Positions 1 to 9,000 of a stretch of 11,825 bases of DNA are shown one piece after another. The notes beneath the pieces were generated by a model that did not search any database, was not told the origin of the DNA, and was given only the letters and a program-made list of their open reading frames with translations. The translations under genes and the position numbers were made by a program. This DNA is from Paraktedonobacter sp036384215. GTDB taxonomy: Bacteria; Chloroflexota; Ktedonobacteria; Ktedonobacterales; Ktedonobacteraceae. Where the stretch lies: NCBI GenBank assembly GCA_036384215.1, contig DASVMX010000131.1, positions 1 to 11,825 of the forward strand, written 5' to 3'. Position 1 is the first letter of the stretch; each line of letters opens with the position of its first letter.

Positions 1-57
1 GGGTGTTCCGAGAAGCGGCGCCACACGTAAAGAGCGCGTTGATAGAGGGATATGGCT
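1..57. other. Downstream flank of the TcA-like gene, nothing recognisable
   Basis: The 57 bases after the TGA contain no hairpin plus U-run terminator and no start codon with a ribosome binding site on the minus strand. The next gene, if it belongs to the same operon, begins outside the window. Confidence 0.5.
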
Positions 58-3000
58 TCAATGTGGCATGAAAGGAAGCCTTTCCTCGGACTTTCTCCGC
101 GAAGCCTCATATTGGCAAACAAGGAATACACGCGAGATAAGGTCAGCACTGAGCGGGAATACCAGTGTTCCAAGCTCATGATTTCCTCGTTGCCCCAGTG
201 GTCCCAGGGGCAAGTCAAGCACGCCATGATACAGGCCGGGCCATTCAGTGCTCGCAATACATTCAACATCGTGCACAGCCTTCTCGTCTTGATCTCCAGG
301 TAAACCAGCATTCACGAGAAATGCAACGCGATGATGAGCTCCGGGTTCTGCCTCTGGAGCCTGGAAGAAAATCTCCAGTCGATTGACGCGTAGCTCCCAA
401 TGGCCTGGAATGAATGGGAACATATCACGACTGAGCCGCAGGGGAAGGTGCCTGGCGGATCGTTCATCACCAGACATCCCCTGGAAGCGGTGCCACGTGT
501 CCGCAAGCTCGTGTTTGACATCGAAAAACCGCAGACCGGCACCAGGCAGGTGGCGCTGCGCAACTTCATTGGCTTCACGGCGAACGATCTCTCCGCCTTC
601 GCGCGCGGTATAGTTCAGATGCAGGATCACATCACTCAGGGTATCCAGATCGAACTGGTTGTTTTCCGGGGGCAGTTCAACACGCCAGCGGCTGATCGCA
701 CCGGCAAATTCAAATGGAAGGTAGCGCTCGTCGCGGAAGTTGAGTTCGAACAGACCCGAGTCGTTCTGCCCACTCGATGTGGCAATCGCTTCGGTGGCCG
801 CGTATTGTGTCACCATGCGTGGATCTTCGGGTAAGGCCTGGTAGCCATTGCGATAGTCATCCTCGTCGCAGCACACCGCCAGCGGTTCCATCAGACGCGG
901 ATCTACCCGCGTGGTGCTGCTCAGGAGCGTCAGGCGGCAATGGATACCTGTATACGGTCCGACGACGCACGGGAGGGTCAACGTGACATTTTTGATGCGG
1001 CGCATATAGTGGCCTGGGTAGTCGAAATCAAACATCCACTCGGGCAGGACAAGCTCACAGCGACCAGTCGCTTTCAGACGCAGGAATTCCAGCGGGAAAT
1101 GCAGCCGCAAAGAGAAGTGCTTGCTGAGTTCATACTCACGTGTATTTTCGTCCAGATAGGCTTTCTCCATCTGACGCAGTGAGAGCTGGAGCCGTTCGCC
1201 CGCGAGGAGCCCTTGATGGAGCGTCTCCCAGACCTCATTGGGCAGGAATCTGCGCGTGGTATGGCCGCGTTCGTATTTGAAGGCCCGCTGCGCCTGGCGC
1301 GCGGTGCAGAGTGCCAGTTCGTACATACGGCCATACAGGGCGGCGGTTTCCTGCTGCAGGTAGAGGTAAAGCGCGTGGTTGGTGAATTTGTCGCGCAGGA
1401 AGTCTAAAATCTCTTCAGCGTGCTCCATTTGCTGCTGGTGATTATTCAGTTCGCGCAGGGCGATGTCGCGCCGCCGTTCAGCCGCGAGAATCTGGCGCTC
1501 TATCTGGTCATTCTCGATATCGAGTACCTGAACCTGTTGGCGCCACTCCGCTTCGCGCCGATCCCAGCCAGCCTGTGTCAGACGGAACGAGCCAGTGGTA
1601 CTCGCGCTGCCGGCCTGAGAGTTGGTGATCTGAGACATGGCTGAAAAGACCCCCTGAAGCTTGGTGCCCAGCGGAATCGTGGCGAAATCCACGGTACCGG
1701 CATGGATATCCGGGATTAAGCCCAGAACAGCGCCAATGGCCTCCAGTATTCTGCTTGATTCCTGGTCGCTGAGCGTCACATCCGTCAGGGTTTCGTGCTG
1801 CACCTCCCCGCTAATCAAGCCGTTCTGGATCAACAACGCGTTATATTGCCTGCGCGCCTGCACTCCCTCCTGAGTCTTTTTGAGCGCCTGAACCTGCCAA
1901 TCAGCCTCGCGCCACTGGTTTTTCCGAATCTCCAGGGTGAGATCCAGGAGTTGACGCTCGTGTAATGCGCGTAAAGAGGCGAGATATTCGGCATCCCCTT
2001 TCTCGAACGCGGCGAGCAGGGCTGAGCCCAGTTCTTTGGTCTGGCTGGCCAGCTCCTGGGCTTTTTGGAGCAGGAACAGGAAACGATAGGGGCTGTGAGC
2101 ACAGCACCCGTCTTCTTCATCGGCACAGGCCAGCCGCGCCGTTTGCCAGCCATCGCGCAACGGATCGTTGCCCCAATACGACCAGCGTCCCTCGCGCAAG
2201 CGGCGGCTATCGAGACAGGTGTGGATCAAAGCCAGGCGGTCGTCAACCAGGTCATAGAGATCCAGCAAGCGGGGATTGAGAGGAGCACAGGTCGGGAGAA
2301 AGCCGGCCACTTTCTGCGTATCCTTGTTGGACCTGGCGGCCTCACTGCCCTTGATAGAGCGCGGATGTGCGCCCAGGATGACTGCCGCCGTGTCAAAAAT
2401 CAGCCGGGCCTGCTGGAACGCTTCGTCTGAATTGTGGCGCATGAAAGCGTCCCCCCACTGGAGTAACGTCTCCAGGTAATGGAGCACAATCGAGCGGTTG
2501 CGCGCGTCTTGCTCCGAGGTAGCGAGACTCTGGCAACAGGAGCGGCCTTCGCGCGCGCTACCGCTTTTGATGGCACTTTCTGTCACACCGGCTACGGCGC
2601 CGGGCGCTTCATTCCCGGCGGGGGCGCCGCTGGAGCTTGCTGTTTCCGACCCTGGTGTTTCTGGAACTACCTTCCCATCTATGACGGTGACTTTTTTCAG
2701 TTTGATGGTCGGACTGTCATCCACGGCCATTGTCTTTCGACCGGCAAGACTACTCGTCTCTGGTGGAAGCACGCGTGTCACAGCGCCCCTGGCGTGCTGG
2801 GACACAGGTTGTGCTACCGGAGTAACGTGAACAGGCAAGGCTCCGTCCTTTGCTGGCACGGGTTCCCGCTGTAGACACTCAACCCAGGCACAGTCCTCAC
2901 GCAGGGGATTGAAGGCCAGTTCATACCATTTCAACGCCGCCTCAAAGCGGCAATGGGTACGGAGCGTGCCGGCAACCACCAGAGCCGGAGCGAAGGTTCC

Positions 3001-6000
3001 AGGCAACGCCAGGGGGGCGCCGGGCGCGAAGTATATGAAGTACGGGTACGCTGCTAATCCAGCCGGGTAGGGCGGATTCGGCGCTGGTGGATTCTGCGGA
3101 GGCGTTGAACTGACCAGGGGCAGTACAAGAGCCGTGTCGGTCGCGAGGTCGTAGCGAAAGCCTGAGAATGGAGTTGAAGGGTCGCTGATTGGAGCACAAC
3201 TGAAAGTCAGCGAATCCCTCGCCCGGCCCAGGAAATTCAACGGCGGCACGCCAGTGTCGGAAAAAGGTATCCCCTCGTCCGAGCGGCGAGGTTGCTGAAA
3301 TTCGCCGTTATGAACGCGGCACCAGGCCAGGTAAACCGTTGGTTCCGCGTTCCAGAGTAGCAGTTCTGGCAGGATGGCCTGGTTTTCCCAGTCCCACGCG
3401 GCGTCCTGACCCGGCGATGGCTCACGATAATACCGCGAGTCCAGCAGCCAGAAGTAATATTCATCGATGGTGATACCGTGGACCTTGCCACACGTGGCGC
3501 AGTATCCAGCCTTGTCCGCTTGCTGGTGGGGTGTGAAGCTCAGTGAGGCTGGCGGCTCACCAGCCGCGGCCACGCGCACAAAGTCTACCCCAAGCTGGAT
3601 AGCGGTTTGTATCCACAAGGGCAGCGGAGACATGGAATCTGGCTGAGTTCCATTGTTCCGCGTTAAAACAGCCCGGCTGCCGGCACTCTCAATTACGCCA
3701 GTACCACCTTCTTCCGTAGTAGCGTTATTCTGGAGCGCCGCAAGCCAGGAGAGATGCGCCGCGCGTTCCGGCGCACCGCGTAGAGCAAAACCGTCTGGAT
3801 TTGAGGACTGAGGGAGTTGCCGGAGATGAGAAGGCTCGTGCCGCTGGAGCAGGGTAACTTCGGGATGAGCTGGCAGCGGCTGATCAGGCCAGTACTCAAG
3901 GCCGCCCGCTGCCGGCGCGCTCAGGACGGTCTGTTGTAATTCGGCTGCGAGGAAACGGAAGGTTTCTGTGTTTTGCGCCTGTTGCATGGCTTCCCAGTCA
4001 ATCCAGTTTTCCCGGTAGATCTCGCGGCGCTTACTGGCTTCCCAGACGCGGAAGGTGGCAAAGCGCCGCTCCCAGAGACGCACGAACTCAGGGGAAAGTG
4101 TCACGCCTTTTTCAAGATTGAGCCGGCAGCGTTGGACGTAGATCTGCACCGCGCTAATCGCGTCTTCAATTCTGCTCGCTTTCTCGCAGATACCTGCCTC
4201 AACGTCGAGAAGCAACAACGCGCTGAGATCTTTGGGCTCGCTGGCGAAGCCTTGCCAGGGGAGAGGGACACGCTGCATGCTGCACAGATAAACGAGCAGC
4301 GCCCGGCGCGCGCGTTCGCGCAGACCATCGTTCAACCGTTTGATATCTTTATAGCGACGGGGCGCGCCGCTGTCAAAACTGTTTGTATCGACAAAGCGCG
4401 TGAGATTCGCATTCCCGGAGAGGGGTTCCGGGGCCATAACCTGGTTGGGATCGTCCGCTACCCAGAGAGCAGGACGCGCGGAGCTTATCTCCTGGGTAGC
4501 GAAATGCCTGAGCAATTCACGCAGCCATTGCTCCGCACGCCAGACGCGTACCGCCCAGCGCTCATCCTCCAGGTCGTCGCTTGTGACAGTGTACACCGCC
4601 GGGCCGGATGCCTGAAGATAGTTCAAGACCAGGGGCGCATGACCGAGATCAACGCCCATATGGCGCAGCAATTGGGCCGGATTGTCTGGCTGGCCTTCCG
4701 TGGCCTCTTCAAAGAGCAGCCAGAGGGGATGTTCGCGCGCGGATTGCGTTTCCCTGCGCATCTGGGTATAGTCGAACACGCGCTCCCACCAGTCAAAGAG
4801 CGCCTGCTGCCGCTTTGCCGAGGGCTGAACCCGTTGATCCTGGTCGAGTGTGGGAGCGTGATAGGTGTCAAGCAGGGGCAGGAAATTGAAGTTAAAGAAA
4901 GCGCAGTGGGTGCCGAAGCCAGCCTGGAGGTGATAATACGATCTCCCCTCGAAGCGCTCAGCATGATCCAGGAGATAGCCCAGTTCGGATTGTTCGTAAT
5001 CGTCGAGCAGTCTGGCGGAAAGCTCGAAGCGATGGGCAAAGAGCAGCGCTTTAAAGGCGCGTTGATAGGTGCGCCGGATATCTCGCAAACTGCTGGTAAA
5101 ATGGAGTTGCAGGAATTTCCTGGCCGCGCTGCCTTTGTCAAAGTTGATCTGGCCGTCATCCAGGGTCCCATCTTTTTTCTCACGATACAAACGCTCAGAG
5201 GGGAGCGCGATGAGCTGGCCGTCACTGTCAGGGCCAGCGTATTTGACCTGAAAGCCGGTATGCTGCGGGTGAATCTCTTCCGGGCGATCAAATGGAGGTT
5301 GGGGCTGTGTAAACTCGATAGTAAGCTGGTAGAAGCCGCGCCGCAGTGACAGCGGAATGCCGTGTCTGTTCGATATCTCCTGCGCGTTAGGCCAGAGGTG
5401 GCTCAGAATAATCCAGGTTTTTTGACCTCTTCTGAGGGTTACATGCCAGTGACGGTGCTCCGCGGCTTCGAAATCCGGTGCCTCGCAATCCGGGGTTGGC
5501 GCGCCAGCCTGGAACTCGTAGGTGCCTTCGCGCTCAATCAGCAGCATACCCTGCCAGTGTACGCGAAAACCCTGCGCGCCTCCCAGTGGTTCGCTATTGT
5601 CCGCCTTGATGGCAAAACCATTGCGAATACCCACCAGGCGTTTCTGGATGAGCGCGGAAGGCTGCTCCATCGCAGGCAAAAGCGTTGGTACCGGCGCGTT
5701 CCAGTGGTCTTTCTGCCGTCCAAAGGGACTCAGCGAGCCTCGAACCTCGTTCCACGCGGGCGTGTCATCCAGGGTCGTGAATTTTCCATGCAGTCCGGTA
5801 CCCGTCAGACCGAGTAACGCGGCAAAGGCTCCGCCAGTGGGTTGAGGCCAGGGAACAGCAGGAACCGTCCCATCGTCGTTTTCCCAGGTAGCCACGCGAT
5901 TTTCGTCCGCGAGCAGATGTCGCAGCAGAGACCAGGCCAGCGTCGTCCCCGCGGGACAATCCTGGCCGGTTGCGCTGGCAACGTGGTGCGCGAGATGCTC

Positions 6001-9000
6001 GGCAATGATTTGGCAGCGGGCATGGCAGAGCGCGAAGGCCTGCTGGAAGAAGGCCCAGCGTCTTGCTTCGTCTCTTTCCTGAATAAGCCGTTCCTCTGCC
6101 GCACTGAAATCCGTGAAGAGAAATGCGAACGGAGCAAGATCAACGCGCGGGGCGAAGTACAAATTCTGAACCGCTTGCTGCTCTTCCTTGCCCAGTTGCC
6201 GCAGATGGCTCAGCCTGTGGCAAAGTGCCTCATCTGTGAGCGGGAGATACATCCAGAGCGCTGCGTTGTCTGTATCGTAACGAAACGGACTATCAACCTG
6301 CGTATTCCACATCAGCGGGGTAGTCTTTGCCGACGCCAGCGTTGTCCGGTATTGCCGCTTGAGAGCATCTACCTGGAAACCGCTCGCTTCCAGCATCTCT
6401 GGAAAAAAGTGTTCAACGAACGATTGCAGTGGGTCGGGACCGCTGGCCGGCGCAATAAAGCCAAAGTCGTTTCTCAGCGCCGCTTCGATACGCTGCCAGG
6501 TCCACCTGGTCACTTCGTGTTCCGACACCTGTACAGTTAACAGCTTGTGCCGTAATTTCCAGAGCGAGTGTTCCTCGTCGTCATCGGGCAGGTTCAACGG
6601 AAAATCGAGCGTCTCGTTCTCTTCCTCCAGTGGCAAGGGATCGTCTCCATCCAGGTGTTCGCTCACGGTGAACAGGAAGAGCAGTTCTCCGACACTGAAG
6701 TCAGACGCGTACACCTTTGAGAGCACTTCGGCGAAACGCAGTGTATGGGTGGGTGACGCGTGCCAGGTATCGTTTGTCGAGCCGGGATCAAAACCCGCCA
6801 GCAGAGAGAGCGGATCGAGATTCTGCGCGATCAGCTTGAGAAATTCCGCTTTGCGGCGACCCCGCTGATGCCTGACCTGGGCGTAATGCTGAATATGGTC
6901 GAGGAGTTGCTCGACGGCCTGATTCCACGTGCTGGCGCCTGTTCCAACCCAGAGCGCCAGAAGAGGGGTACGCTCCTCGGCGGTTGTTGCACTTGTCGAG
7001 CGGGCAGGGCCATCGTGGAGCCTCAGATCGAGGTTGTCGCGCAGCATCTGAAATGCCGCGAGCTGGCGGATAAAATCGGGATTGATCGTGCCATCGCCCA
7101 GGACCAGTTGCAACACCTCGCTGATATCTCCCAGTTCAGCAAACGAATAACGCGCTCCCTTCACTTCCTGCAACTTGCGCCAGAGGCGGATAAACACGGC
7201 GAGGATCTTAAGCGCTTGCAGCGTGGCTTGAGGATTACCGAGATGGAGCCTGTACTGCTCCAGGTCGAGGCAGCATGGCTCGCAAGGCGGAAAAGGTGGG
7301 TTTTTGCCTTCATCCTCTTTCTGGAAGTAAAGAGAGACGACCTTCCACAGATCCAGAAATTCGCAATAGGTTAAGCAGGTGCGCTTGAGAAACTCACTGA
7401 GCGGGAGAACAATTTCTATCCACTCGCCGCCCATTTCGCGGAGCGTCACCGGGTCGATGCCATAGAGTTCCGCGAGGGCAGGCGCGCTTATATCTTGCGT
7501 AAAGAGCAGGGTATATTCTTCTGGCGAGATGCCCAGGTATTCCCTGGCGATCTCGATCCGTACCGGGTAGCGCCAGAGCTGGCTCTGGAAATCAGCAGGC
7601 TGCGCGGATGGGTCCAGGACAAATTCAGTAATCTCTTTGCGAAACCGGCGCATCGCGGCGTAGCGGTTGGTCCCCAGGTAGCGCAGGTAAGAGCGGGAGA
7701 TGTCCAGCGCCTGCGAATAGGGCAGGCAGCAGGCGGAGAAATCGCTTTTGAGTCTGTCATACGCGGCTGGCAGCGCAACTGGTGTCGCGGGAGAGGAGTA
7801 GGCGGGCAATGTTTCAAAAAGCGTCGTCGGGGTGTGACAGGATTTTACCTGGTGGCTGTCGTCTTCCTCCTGAGACTCGCGCGAGCAAAGCGCGTAGCCG
7901 TCAAGCGTATCGCTGGCGGTATTATACGTAGGGAGAGGATTCTGGACGCCAGCAGCAAGAGCCTCCAGGCGTTCATTGACCAGGTCGATGAGTGGCAGCG
8001 GCGTGGTGAGGTTCGCATCCGTGACATCAAGCAGAGCTGGAGAACCGTGGCGCAGGGCAAGAGCGTCTGCCAGCGTCATTTCCCCCTCCTCCAAGATGGG
8101 CCAGGGATTCTCACACATCGAGGCCGCGGAGAGTTTCAGCAGTTCGTACAGATAAGCCACCGGGCCAAGCGGCGAGAGGTAGAGAGGCGGAACACAGTTG
8201 ACGAGGCAACCAGGATTGATCGGTTGATGCGCTCCCTGTGGTGATCCCCCTGTTTGCCACGTGCCAGCATTCGCCTGGATCAGAGAGGCGTAGGGGTATG
8301 CCACGGTACCGGTTAGCGCCTGCTGGAAGTCATCAGGAGACAGATCTAGCACACTCTGGAGACTGGTAAACCCGCGCGCGTAAAGCGCTTCCATGACGGA
8401 GAAACGCAGGTCGGGCAGGACCGCTGGAGCTGGTTGCGATGGCTGAGGAATACCAGTAGTCAACACGTACACGGCGTTGAGCGCCAGGATCGTCTGCTCC
8501 AGCCACGCTCTGGCGGGTGGATCATTGGAGAAAACGGCATCGAGGGCATCCTGAAACACTTGCTGCCGCGGGTCCAGATTTGGGTCCAATGAGAAACCAG
8601 GGTAAGCGCCTATAAATTCCAGGATGGGGTCCAGACTCGCGTCTTCTCGATACAGTGTCGGCGGCACATGCGGGTCGACGGAAGGCATTTGACTCACGCT
8701 GGCGGTCACTTCAAAGAAGCTCTGCAAGTGACGAACAAAAACATCGGCCCGTCTTTTAATCACTTTCGGATCAGTAGGAGTCGGCTGTTTCAGCGAGCCA
8801 GGAGCAGTAAAAGGCGGCAAGAGGGAGGCATTGCCGTTGAAAAACGTTTCCCAATTTTGAATCGGAATCTGCGCCAGGTCCGCGACTGTTTTGACAGAAA
8901 ACGCCGTCGTTTTGATGGCATCACTCAATGCTTTGAAGTTATTGGTCACAAGGCAGAGAATCAGGTCCAGGTATTTCGCCTTGCTGTCTGGAGGTATCTG

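Noticed and set aside
4623..5291. Minus-strand open frame of 222 codons in another frame of the giant gene
   Set aside because: Overlaps the TcA-like frame in a conserved part; its Arg/Ser/Pro-rich translation is typical of an out-of-frame shadow.
3973..5349. Plus-strand open frame of 458 codons antisense to the TcA-like gene
   Set aside because: It lies wholly inside a recognisable conserved part of the TcA-like protein, resembles no family I know, and has no convincing ribosome binding site in front of its ATG. Long antisense frames arise readily from codon bias in moderately GC-rich genes.
5842..6540. Plus-strand open frame of 232 codons
   Set aside because: Also antisense to conserved shell sequence just before the PA14-like domain; no family resemblance.
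7495..8244. Plus-strand open frame of 249 codons antisense to the VRP1-like region
   Set aside because: Antisense to well-supported coding sequence, with an Arg/Gln/Gly-rich translation and no motif; treated as a shadow.
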